From NCBI RefSeq assembly GCF_001650405.1, contig NZ_LWCU01000014.1, positions 160-64,159 of the forward strand: a stretch of DNA of 64,000 nt, given 5' to 3'. Below are positions 57,480-64,000 of this stretch, one piece after another. The position numbers and the translations under genes are program-made. The notes beneath the pieces are model-generated. The model was not told where the DNA came from. It searched no databases and worked only from the letters and a program-made list of their open reading frames with translations. The stretch is from Microbacterium sp. H83. GTDB lineage: Bacteria > Actinomycetota > Actinomycetes > Actinomycetales > Microbacteriaceae. How positions within the stretch are numbered: the first letter of the stretch is position 1; each line of letters starts with the position of its first letter.

Positions 57480-59140
57480 CGTCGTCGCCGGCGACGGATG
57501 CCGCGGCATCCCTGATCGCAGAGCTCGTCGCGCACGGCGTGCGCGACCTGGTGCTCTCGCCGGGCTCGCGATCGCAGTCGCTCGCGCTCGCCGCGGTGCA
57601 TGCCGCCGGTGAGGGGCACCTGCGCGTGCACGTGCGCATCGACGAGCGCGTCGCCGGCTTCACGGCGCTCGGCCTCTCCCGAGAGAGCGGCGTTCCCGCG
57701 GCCGTGCTCTGCACGTCGGGCACCGCCGCCGCCAACCTGCTCCCCGCCGCGATGGAGGCGTTCCACTCCGGTGTGCCCCTGCTGCTGCTCACCGCCGACC
57801 GCCCGCCGGAGCTCCGCGGTGTCGGTGCCAACCAGGCGACCATCCAGCCCGGCATGTTCGCCGCCTGGGTGCGCGAGCAGATCGATGCGCCGGTCCCCGG
57901 CGACGGCTCCTGGGAGGGCCTCGGCCGCCACGCGGTCGAGGTCGCCATGGGAGCGGATGCTGCGCACGGTCACGCCGACGTCGCCGGACCCGTGCACCTG
58001 AACCTGCCGTCGCGCGAGCCGCTGTCCGGCTCCCTCCCGGCGATCGCCGTCGTGCCGGGGGATGCTCCGCGTCGGGCCGCCGGCGAACCGCTCCTCCTCG
58101 AGCGCGGCCCTCGCACCGTGGTCATCGCGGGTGCGGACGCCGGTCCGGACGCGGAGGAGATCGCGCACTCCGGCTCGTGGCCGCTCATCGCCGAGATCGT
58201 CAGCGGCGCCCGATTCGGACGCCAGGTCGTGCACGGCTACCGTGCGCTGCTGGCCGACCCCCGCCTCGGCGGCCGCGTCGAGCGCGCCGTGGTGCTCGGC
58301 CATCCCACACTCAGCCGCGAGGCGGCGAGGCTCCTGGCGCGCGCCGACGTCGAGGTGATCGCGGTGCGCCGGGGCGGGGAGGACCTCGACCTCAACGGCC
58401 GCACGACCCCGGCGGCATCCGTCGTCGTCGCCGAGGGGCCGGCCGACCGGGAGTGGCTCGGCGCCTGGATGTCGGCATCCGCGGCGCACGCCGTCGACCT
58501 CACCGAGAGCGCGCCCGACCCCGACGCGCTCGCATCGACCGACTTCTCCGCCCGCCGCGACGCGGTCAGGGCCGAGTTGGCGGCCGTGCGGCGACCTCTC
58601 GATCGGGAGCTGCTCGCAGACGCCGTCTGGCGCGCGACCTGGCCGCATGACCGCCTCGTGTTCGGCTCATCGCGCCTCGTGCGCGTGGCGGACGCGGTGC
58701 TGGGCGGCAAGAAGGTCCCCGTGCACGCCAACCGGGGACTCGCCGGTATCGACGGCACGATCGCCACCGCGACGGGCATCGCGCTCGCCAGCCAGGCGGC
58801 CGGGGCGCCGGGCGTGACCCGGGTGCTGCTCGGCGACCTCGCGTTCCTGCACGACGTGGGCGCCCTGCTGCTGCCGCCCGACGAGACGGAGCCGCGACTG
58901 CAGGTCATCGTCGGCAACGACGGCGGGGGCACGATCTTCGACGGCCTGGAGGTCGCGAGCACCGCGCCCCGCGCCGACCTCGACCGCGCCTTCTACACGC
59001 CGCACACCGTGCGCATCGAGCAGATCGCTCTCGCCTACGGCTGGGAGTACCAGCGGGTCACCACGCGCACGGCGCTCGACCAGGTGCTGACGACGCCCGC
59101 CGGTGGGCGTCAGCTCATCGAGGTTCCTCTCGCGCGCTGA
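57476..59140 (+). CDS. menD: 2-succinyl-5-enolpyruvyl-6-hydroxy-3-cyclohexene-1-carboxylate synthase
   Basis: A 554-residue thiamine diphosphate enzyme that joins 2-oxoglutarate to isochorismate in menaquinone synthesis. The N-terminal half has LVLSPGSRSQSLA with SPGSRS for substrate binding, and the catalytic Glu in RIDERVAGF. CTSGTAAANLLPA and LTADRPPELR are strongly MenD. The ThDP-Mg motif near the C-terminus includes GDLAFLHDVGALLL. The isochorismate supplier MenF is encoded convergently 0.9 kb away. The GTG start overlaps the upstream stop. Confidence 0.95.
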   Translation: MTSSPATDAAASLIAELVAHGVRDLVLSPGSRSQSLALAAVHAAGEGHLRVHVRIDERVAGFTALGLSRESGVPAAVLCTSGTAAANLLPAAMEAFHSGVPLLLLTADRPPELRGVGANQATIQPGMFAAWVREQIDAPVPGDGSWEGLGRHAVEVAMGADAAHGHADVAGPVHLNLPSREPLSGSLPAIAVVPGDAPRRAAGEPLLLERGPRTVVIAGADAGPDAEEIAHSGSWPLIAEIVSGARFGRQVVHGYRALLADPRLGGRVERAVVLGHPTLSREAARLLARADVEVIAVRRGGEDLDLNGRTTPAASVVVAEGPADREWLGAWMSASAAHAVDLTESAPDPDALASTDFSARRDAVRAELAAVRRPLDRELLADAVWRATWPHDRLVFGSSRLVRVADAVLGGKKVPVHANRGLAGIDGTIATATGIALASQAAGAPGVTRVLLGDLAFLHDVGALLLPPDETEPRLQVIVGNDGGGTIFDGLEVASTAPRADLDRAFYTPHTVRIEQIALAYGWEYQRVTTRTALDQVLTTPAGGRQLIEVPLAR

Positions 59141-59177
59141 TCCCGCCAGGGCGTTGTCAGAGGCTGAGCCGCTTCGG

Positions 59178-59183
59178 CAGGAT
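59178..59183 (+). promoter_or_regulatory. -10-like element for PPK2 gene
   Basis: CAGGAT, 6 nt before the ATG at 59190. Confidence 0.45.
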
Positions 59184-59189
59184 GAACGC

Positions 59190-60032
59190 ATGAATGCGCA
59201 CGCGTGGGCGAAGACTCTGCAGGCAGGCGACGGCTTCCGGCTCGCCGACGTCGATCCCGAGAGCACGCCGGGGTATCACGGCGGCAAGGCCGAGGGGGCC
59301 GAGGATCTCGAGGCGGGGCTCGACGAGCTCACCGAGCTGCAGGAGCGGCTGTTCGCCGAGAGTCGCGTCGGCGTCGCCCGCGACTCGGTGCTGCTGATCC
59401 TGCAGGCCATGGACTCCGCGGGCAAGGGAGGCATCGTGCGGCACGTCGTCGGCGGCGTGGATCCGCAGGGCGTCGCGCTCACCGCGTTCAAGGCGCCGAC
59501 CGACGAGGAGCGCGCGCACGACTTCCTGTGGCGCGTGCGTGCGCGGCTGCCCGAGGCGGGGTTCATCGGAGTGTTCGACCGCTCGCACTACGAGGACGTG
59601 CTGATCGGCAGGGTGCGGTCCCTGGCGCCGGCCGACGAGATCGAGCGACGGTACGGCGCGATCAACGACTTCGAGGCCGAGGTCGCGGCGTCCGGCACCC
59701 GCATCGTCAAGGTCATGCTGCACATCTCGAGGGACGAGCAGAAGTCGCGCCTCATGGAGCGGCTCGAGCGGCCGGACAAGCACTGGAAGTACAACCCCGG
59801 CGACGTCGACGAGCGGATGCTGTGGGACGAGTACATGCAGGCGTATCAGACGGTGTTCGAGCGCACCTCGACCGACGTCGCGCCCTGGCACGTGGTTCCC
59901 GCGAACCACAAGTGGTTCGCCCGCCTCGCGGTGCAGGAGCTGCTGCTCGACGCCCTGCAGCACATCGATCCGCAGTGGCCGGCGGCGGACTTCGACGTCG
60001 AGGCCGAGAAGCGGCGTCTCGCCGCGAGCTGA
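59190..60032 (+). CDS. ppk2: Polyphosphate kinase 2 family protein
   Basis: A 280-residue kinase that moves phosphate between polyphosphate and nucleotides. Walker A is LQAMDSAGKGG, Walker B/lid includes FDRSHYEDVLIGRV, and the lid module has RPDKHWKYNPGDVDERMLWDEY, typical of PPK2 class III or I enzymes that phosphorylate NMP or NDP. It stands between menD and menF with its own -10. The ATG at 59190 (MNAHAWAKTL) is preferred; the frame is open upstream inside the menD end. Confidence 0.92.
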   Translation: MNAHAWAKTLQAGDGFRLADVDPESTPGYHGGKAEGAEDLEAGLDELTELQERLFAESRVGVARDSVLLILQAMDSAGKGGIVRHVVGGVDPQGVALTAFKAPTDEERAHDFLWRVRARLPEAGFIGVFDRSHYEDVLIGRVRSLAPADEIERRYGAINDFEAEVAASGTRIVKVMLHISRDEQKSRLMERLERPDKHWKYNPGDVDERMLWDEYMQAYQTVFERTSTDVAPWHVVPANHKWFARLAVQELLLDALQHIDPQWPAADFDVEAEKRRLAAS

Positions 60033-60045
60033 CCCGGCTCCGGTT

Positions 60046-61293
60046 TCAGGCCAGGGCGTCGACGAGGGGACGGAACTTGACCCGGGTCTCCAGCAGCTCC
60101 GACTCGGGGTCGGACCCTGCGACGATCCCGGCGCCCGCATAGGCCGTGACGGCGATGTCGTCGTCGGCGGCCGTGAACTGGGCGCACCGCAGCGCGATCG
60201 CCCACTCGCCGTTACCCGCCGCGTCGACCCAGCCCACCGGCCCGGCGTACCGGCCGCGGTCGAACGGCTCGAGCTCCCGGATCGCGGCGATCGCCGCGGG
60301 CGTCGGCGTCCCCGCGACGGCGGCGGTCGGATGCAGGGCGCCGACGAGATCGAGCGAGGAACCGCCCTCCGCCAGCTCGCCCTCGACGTCGGTCGCGAGG
60401 TGGAACAGGTTCGGGAGCTTCAGCAGGAAGGGCTGCTCGCTCGCGGCCAGCGCGCGCGTGTGCGGCCGCAGGGACGCGAGCACGCTCTGCACGGCGTACT
60501 CGTGCTCGTCGAGGTCCTTGGTGCTCGACGCGAGGTGGGCGGATGCCTCGGTGTCGGCATCCGCGTCGGCCCCGCGTCCGATCGTGCCCGCGAGCACCCG
60601 GGCGGTCACGGTGCGCTGCTGCACGGTCACGAGCGTCTCGGGGCTCGCGCCGATCAGACCGTCGACCGCGAACGCCCACGTGTCGGGGTAGCCGGTGGAG
60701 AGCGCGCGCACGAGGCGGCGCAGGTCGGAGCCGGCGGGGATGCTGCCGGTGAGGTCCCGCGCCAGCACGACCTTGCTGAGTGCGCCGTCGGCGATACGCG
60801 CGAGCGCCTGCCGCACGGAGTCCTGATACCCCTGCGGACTCTGCGCGCCGGGGCCGACGGTGCCGGCCCAGTGCGGTCCGTACTCCCGCGTCGCGGGGGC
60901 GGCCGGCTCGCCGTCGGACGTGCGGATGCTGGTGAGCCAGGTCCGTCCGCGGTGGCGGCCGATCACGAGCGACGGGACGCACAGCACGCTGTCGGCGGCG
61001 GACCGCTCGTCGAACGTGAGCGCGCCGAAGGCGACGAGGCCGGAACCGGGGAGGCCGATCGGATCCTCGATCTCGGCGTCCCGGGCGAAGTCCTGCCAGG
61101 CGGCGGCGATCGCCGCCGAACGCAGTCCGTCCGTCCCCGCGGGGATCCGGAGCGTCGCGACGACGCCCGAGCCGACGGCGATGATCCCGTCTCCGCGGCG
61201 CAGCCAGGCGAGCGGGTTCTCGGGGTCCGCGTAGGCGAGGAGGTCTTCGACCTGGTCGATCTCTCGGGTCTGCACGACCAGCCTGCTGCTCAC
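60046..61293 (-). CDS. menF: Isochorismate synthase
   Basis: A 415-residue chorismate-utilising enzyme producing isochorismate for menaquinone. The C-terminal core has SKVVLARDLTGSI, TWAFAVDGLIGASPETLV, ARVLAGTIGRG, LPNLFHLATDVEGEL and LHPTAAVAGTPTPAA, all typical, with Mg-binding glutamates in SPETL and the VGWVDAAGNGEWAIALR segment. The GTG at 61293 is set by TAGGCT with a 6-nt spacer. The gene faces the plus-strand men genes. Confidence 0.94.
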   Translation of the reverse strand: MSSRLVVQTREIDQVEDLLAYADPENPLAWLRRGDGIIAVGSGVVATLRIPAGTDGLRSAAIAAAWQDFARDAEIEDPIGLPGSGLVAFGALTFDERSAADSVLCVPSLVIGRHRGRTWLTSIRTSDGEPAAPATREYGPHWAGTVGPGAQSPQGYQDSVRQALARIADGALSKVVLARDLTGSIPAGSDLRRLVRALSTGYPDTWAFAVDGLIGASPETLVTVQQRTVTARVLAGTIGRGADADADTEASAHLASSTKDLDEHEYAVQSVLASLRPHTRALAASEQPFLLKLPNLFHLATDVEGELAEGGSSLDLVGALHPTAAVAGTPTPAAIAAIRELEPFDRGRYAGPVGWVDAAGNGEWAIALRCAQFTAADDDIAVTAYAGAGIVAGSDPESELLETRVKFRPLVDALA

Positions 61294-61299
61294 CGTTCC

Positions 61300-61305
61300 A
61301 GCCTA
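61300..61305 (-). promoter_or_regulatory. -10 element for menF
   Basis: TAGGCT on the minus strand, 6 nt before the GTG at 61293. Confidence 0.6.
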
Positions 61306-61346
61306 GTTCCCCGGATCCTGCCGGTCTCCGCGCCTCTCTGGCCGCG

Positions 61347-61352
61347 TAGCCT
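61347..61352 (+). promoter_or_regulatory. -10 element for DUF402 gene
   Basis: TAGCCT, 6 nt before the ATG at 61359. Confidence 0.6.
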
Positions 61353-61358
61353 GATCGC

Positions 61359-61922
61359 ATGAGCGACGCACGTCCGGCACCAGGGACCGAGATGATCTTC
61401 CAGTGGCGCAAGTGGGACGGCTCCCCGCACTGGCGCCACGAGTGCGTCTACCTCGGAGCCGACGAGTGGGGCGACTGGATCGGTCAGCCCACCGGCTGGC
61501 TCAGCGAGCGCCCGGGGGCGTCGTTCGTCGCCGCGACGCCGAACGTGACGCTCGTGCCCCGGCGGACCGACTACGCCCTGACGGTCAACCGCGAGCATCC
61601 GAAGGGCATGCGCATCTACATCGACCTGGGCTGGGACATCCGCTGGTCCGACGACCCGCTGCTCGCCACCGGGATCGACATGGACCTCGACGTCGTGCGG
61701 GTCGTGGGGGAGCGGGGCACATGGGTCGACGACCGCGACGAGTGGGCCGAGCACTCGGTGCTGTTCGGCTACCCCGCCGTCGTCATGACCGGCCTCGAGG
61801 CGCTCGCGCTCGACCTCGAGCAGAGGGTCCGGTCCCAGGTGGCGCCGTTCGACGACGTCACAGCCGATCCATGGCTCGACCGCCTGGAAGCACTGGACCT
61901 CGCGCCTAGACTGGAGGTGTGA
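61359..61922 (+). CDS. DUF402 domain protein
   Basis: A 187-residue protein whose middle (about 75-150) fits DUF402: a beta-barrel with YIDLGWDIRWSDD, DMDLDVVR and DDRDEWAEHSVLFGYP, where Asp/Glu clusters bind metal in relatives that hydrolyse nucleoside diphosphates or phosphate esters. The activity here is unknown. Its stop overlaps the menG GTG (GTGA), though menG also has its own -10. Confidence 0.83.
   Translation: MSDARPAPGTEMIFQWRKWDGSPHWRHECVYLGADEWGDWIGQPTGWLSERPGASFVAATPNVTLVPRRTDYALTVNREHPKGMRIYIDLGWDIRWSDDPLLATGIDMDLDVVRVVGERGTWVDDRDEWAEHSVLFGYPAVVMTGLEALALDLEQRVRSQVAPFDDVTADPWLDRLEALDLAPRLEV
61907..61912 (+). promoter_or_regulatory. -10 element for menG inside the DUF402 gene
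   Basis: TAGACT, 6 nt before the GTG at 61919; suggests menG also has its own leaderless transcript. Confidence 0.5.
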
Positions 61923-62653
61923 CCCCGAACGAATCGAACCGCGCCGACCTCGGCAAGGACCCCGCCCGCGTCAGCGGCATGTTCGACCAGGTCGCCGCGG
62001 GATACGACCGCACGAACACGGCGATGACGGTCGGCAACGACGCGCTCTGGCGCGCCGCCACCACCCGCGCCGTCGCCCCCCGGCCGGGGGAGAGGATCCT
62101 CGACCTCGGTGCCGGGACGGCCTCGTCGTCGGCCTCCCTCGCCCGCAGCGGCGCACAGGTGGTCGCCGCCGACTTCTCGCCGGGGATGCTCGCCGAGGGG
62201 AAGCGCCGTCACGGCAGCATCCGCAACCTCTCGTTCGTCGAGGCGGATGCCACGGCCCTGCCCTTCGCGGACGACGAGTTCGACGCGGTCACCATGTCCT
62301 ACGCGCTGCGCAACGTGAACGACCCGAAGAAGGCGCTCCGCGAGCTGCTGCGCGTCACCAAGCCCGGCGGACGCCTCGTGATCAACGAGTTCTCCACGCC
62401 TCCCGGCGGCCTGTTCCGTTCGGCCTACCGCTTCTACAACTCGCAGGTGCTGCCGCGCGTCGCGCGCGTGGCCGGCACCAACGGCGAGGCCTACGACTAC
62501 CTCAACGAGTCGATCAGGGAGTGGCCCGACCAGAAGCGGCTCGCGGCCTGGATCCGAGAGGCCGGCTGGGCCGATGTCGCGTACCGCAACCTGTCGTTCG
62601 GCATCGTCGCGCTGCATCGCGCGCGCAAGCCCCGAGTCGACACGTCCGCGTGA
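61919..62653 (+). CDS. menG: Demethylmenaquinone methyltransferase
   Basis: A 244-residue SAM-dependent methyltransferase for the last step of menaquinone synthesis. ILDLGAGTASSSASLA is the SAM-binding motif I; FDQVAAGYDRTNTAMT and SYALRNVNDPKKALREL are UbiE/MenG signatures, and KPGGRLVINEFSTP follows. It overlaps the DUF402 gene by 4 nt and is followed by the polyprenyl synthase gene. Confidence 0.94.
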   Translation: MTPNESNRADLGKDPARVSGMFDQVAAGYDRTNTAMTVGNDALWRAATTRAVAPRPGERILDLGAGTASSSASLARSGAQVVAADFSPGMLAEGKRRHGSIRNLSFVEADATALPFADDEFDAVTMSYALRNVNDPKKALRELLRVTKPGGRLVINEFSTPPGGLFRSAYRFYNSQVLPRVARVAGTNGEAYDYLNESIREWPDQKRLAAWIREAGWADVAYRNLSFGIVALHRARKPRVDTSA

Positions 62654-62682
62654 GCGGCGCGGACCGGCCCAGCGGACGACGG

Positions 62683-62688
62683 TAGGCT
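62683..62688 (+). promoter_or_regulatory. -10 element for polyprenyl synthase gene
   Basis: TAGGCT, 6 nt before the GTG at 62695. Confidence 0.6.
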
Positions 62689-62694
62689 GAGAGC

Positions 62695-63756
62695 GTGACT
62701 TCGAGCCGCGTTGCCCCGGGTTCGCGACTGGCGAGCCGTCTCGGTTTCAGCGACCGTGTCTTCATCGGCACCGCCGGTCGGCGCATCGCACAGGCGATCG
62801 AAGACGGACTCGAGCGGGTCGAGACCGGTCTCGCCGACGACGTGCGCGTCGCGGACCCCCTCGCCGACGCCGCGAGCCGCTACCTGTACGAGGCGGGCGG
62901 CAAGCGGATCCGTCCCGTCCTCACGCTGCTCGCCGCCCAGCTCGGCGACGGCAACACCGACGAGGTGATCGACGTGGCCAAGGCCCTCGAGATCACGCAC
63001 CTGGGCTCCCTGTACCACGACGACGTCATGGACGGCGCCGACCGTCGCCGCGGCGTTCCGGCGGCGCAGACCGTGTGGGGCAACAACATCGCGATCCTCA
63101 CCGGCGACATCCTGTTCTCCCGGGCGAGCCAGCTGATGTCCCGCCTCGGCGAGCGGGCGATCCGGCTGCAGGCCGACACCTTCGAGCGTCTGGTCCTCGG
63201 GCAGATGCACGAGACGATCGGCGCACAGCCCGACGACGACCCGATCGACTTCTACATCCAGGTGCTCGCCGACAAGACCGGCTCCCTCATCGCCGCGGCC
63301 ACGCAGGGCGGCGTGATCTTCTCGAATGCGCCCGGCGAATACGAGGAGCCGCTGCGCGTGTACGGCGAGAAGATCGGCGTCGCCTTCCAGCTGCTCGACG
63401 ACGTGATCGACCTGTCCTCGAGCCCCGAGGACACCGGCAAGGTCCCGGGGACCGATCTTCGGGCCGGCGTCCCGACCATGCCCTACCTGCTGCTCAAGGC
63501 CGAGGGCGACGACGCGTCGATCGACCTCGCCGCCCGCATCGACGACGGCGTCGCGCGCATCGCCGACGGCGAGGACCCCTCGATCCTCGACGGCCCGCTC
63601 ACCGAGCTGCGCGACCACGCCGGCACGCAGAAGACCCTCGCGCTCGCGCACTCCTGGACCAGGGATGCGATCGACGCGCTCGCTCCGCTGCCCCGCGGGA
63701 CCGTGCGCGAAGCCCTCACCCGTTTCGCTGAGACCCTCGTCGAACGCTCCAGCTGA
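62695..63756 (+). CDS. Polyprenyl diphosphate synthase (menaquinone side chain)
   Basis: A 353-residue all-trans prenyltransferase. The first Asp-rich motif is HDDVMDGADRRRG (DDxxD) and the second is LLDDVIDL; AGGKRIRPVLTLLAAQL binds diphosphate. Position after menG implies it makes the long isoprenoid tail used by MenA. The GTG start is set by TAGGCT with a 6-nt spacer. Chain length is not readable from sequence. Confidence 0.93.
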   Translation: MTSSRVAPGSRLASRLGFSDRVFIGTAGRRIAQAIEDGLERVETGLADDVRVADPLADAASRYLYEAGGKRIRPVLTLLAAQLGDGNTDEVIDVAKALEITHLGSLYHDDVMDGADRRRGVPAAQTVWGNNIAILTGDILFSRASQLMSRLGERAIRLQADTFERLVLGQMHETIGAQPDDDPIDFYIQVLADKTGSLIAAATQGGVIFSNAPGEYEEPLRVYGEKIGVAFQLLDDVIDLSSSPEDTGKVPGTDLRAGVPTMPYLLLKAEGDDASIDLAARIDDGVARIADGEDPSILDGPLTELRDHAGTQKTLALAHSWTRDAIDALAPLPRGTVREALTRFAETLVERSS

Positions 63757-63813
63757 ATGCTCGCGGCCCCGCGCCGCGGCACCCGGGCGTGACGGCATAC
63801 GAAAGGACCCCCT

Positions 63814-64000
63814 ATGACCAAGCTCAGACTGGCCATCGTCGGAGCGGGCCCCGCCGGCATCTACGCCGCCGACATCCTGCTCAAGGCCGAGCGCAAGTTC
63901 GACGTGTCCATCGACCTCTTCGAGCAGCTCCCTGCACCGTACGGTCTCGTCCGCTACGGCGTCGCCCCCGACCACCCGCGCATCAAGGGCATCATCACGG
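63814..64000 (+). CDS. Ferredoxin-NADP reductase family protein (FprA-like), N-terminal part
   Basis: The first 62 codons of a flavoprotein cut by the window edge. IVGAGPAGIYAADILL is the FAD-binding motif and PAPYGLVRYGVAPDHPRIKGI is characteristic of adrenodoxin-reductase-like FprA proteins. It would pass electrons from NADPH to ferredoxin. GAAAGGA lies before the ATG. About 390 further residues are expected to the right. Confidence 0.88.
   Translation, partial: MTKLRLAIVGAGPAGIYAADILLKAERKFDVSIDLFEQLPAPYGLVRYGVAPDHPRIKGIIT

Overview
The window is a contiguous piece of a high-GC (about 70%) actinobacterial chromosome. Gene content and order (DUF222/HNH protein, DUF7882, DUF6412, DUF6421, DUF6716 and three-helix-bundle families, and a menaquinone locus beside ferredoxin-NADP reductase) suggest Microbacteriaceae, most likely Microbacterium. 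This assignment comes from recognising families, not from a database comparison. No phage, IS element, CRISPR array or rRNA was seen.

Layout. 1-2.6 kb: the tail of an HNH protein, then a divergent two-component system (NarL-type regulator to the left, multi-pass histidine kinase to the right). A 15-codon ORF with a strong ribosome binding site sits just before the kinase. 2.6-10.1 kb: a phosphonate island with a divergent GntR/UTRA regulator, a binding protein, ATPase and fused double permease (phnD-phnC-phnE), then an FAD oxidoreductase, a phosphonatase-like hydrolase and a zinc alcohol dehydrogenase of the proposed HpnW/PhnX-like/HpnZ set. 11-bp PHO-box-like repeats precede phnD. 10.1-22.7 kb: mixed housekeeping and small envelope genes (CinA domain, DUF6766, FHA, two DUF7882 paralogues, SDR, YidC-like insertase, nitronate monooxygenase, PurU, cation antiporter, amidotransferase, Nei glycosylase, EI24 protein). 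22.7-34.6 kb: Lhr helicase, DUF6157, an ABC-F protein carrying an in-frame palindromic insertion, esterase, degenerate Nudix protein, threonine aldolase, MFS transporter and SDR. 34.6-38.4 kb: DUF6421 gene divergent from an AsnC/Lrp regulator, DUF4287, menA and DUF4229. 39.4-45.4 kb: a five-gene sialic-acid surface glycan operon (GT2, polysialyltransferase-like, NeuA fused to a HAD phosphatase, NeuB, DUF6716). 45.4-50.8 kb: a disturbed region in which an ABC ATPase and a divergent WYL regulator have both lost their 5' ends at one junction, followed by a tRNA-like sequence with anticodon CAT and an MFS gene remnant. 50.9-57.5 kb: SDR, alpha/beta hydrolase, MprF-like lysyltransferase, a membrane protein, a sugar dehydrogenase lipoprotein and a PLDc_N membrane protein. 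57.5-64 kb: menaquinone synthesis (menD, menF, menG, polyprenyl diphosphate synthase) with a PPK2 kinase, ending in a ferredoxin reductase cut by the window edge.

A window-wide pattern is that about 28 genes have a -10-like hexamer (best form TAGNCT) ending exactly 6 or 7 nt before the start codon, with no Shine-Dalgarno sequence in most. This is the expected layout of leaderless transcription. It was used to choose many starts, including several GTG starts. Internal operon genes instead use ATGA/GTGA overlaps or clear Shine-Dalgarno sites.

Coordinates were read by hand from the sequence. Family names rest on motif recognition, without a profile search.
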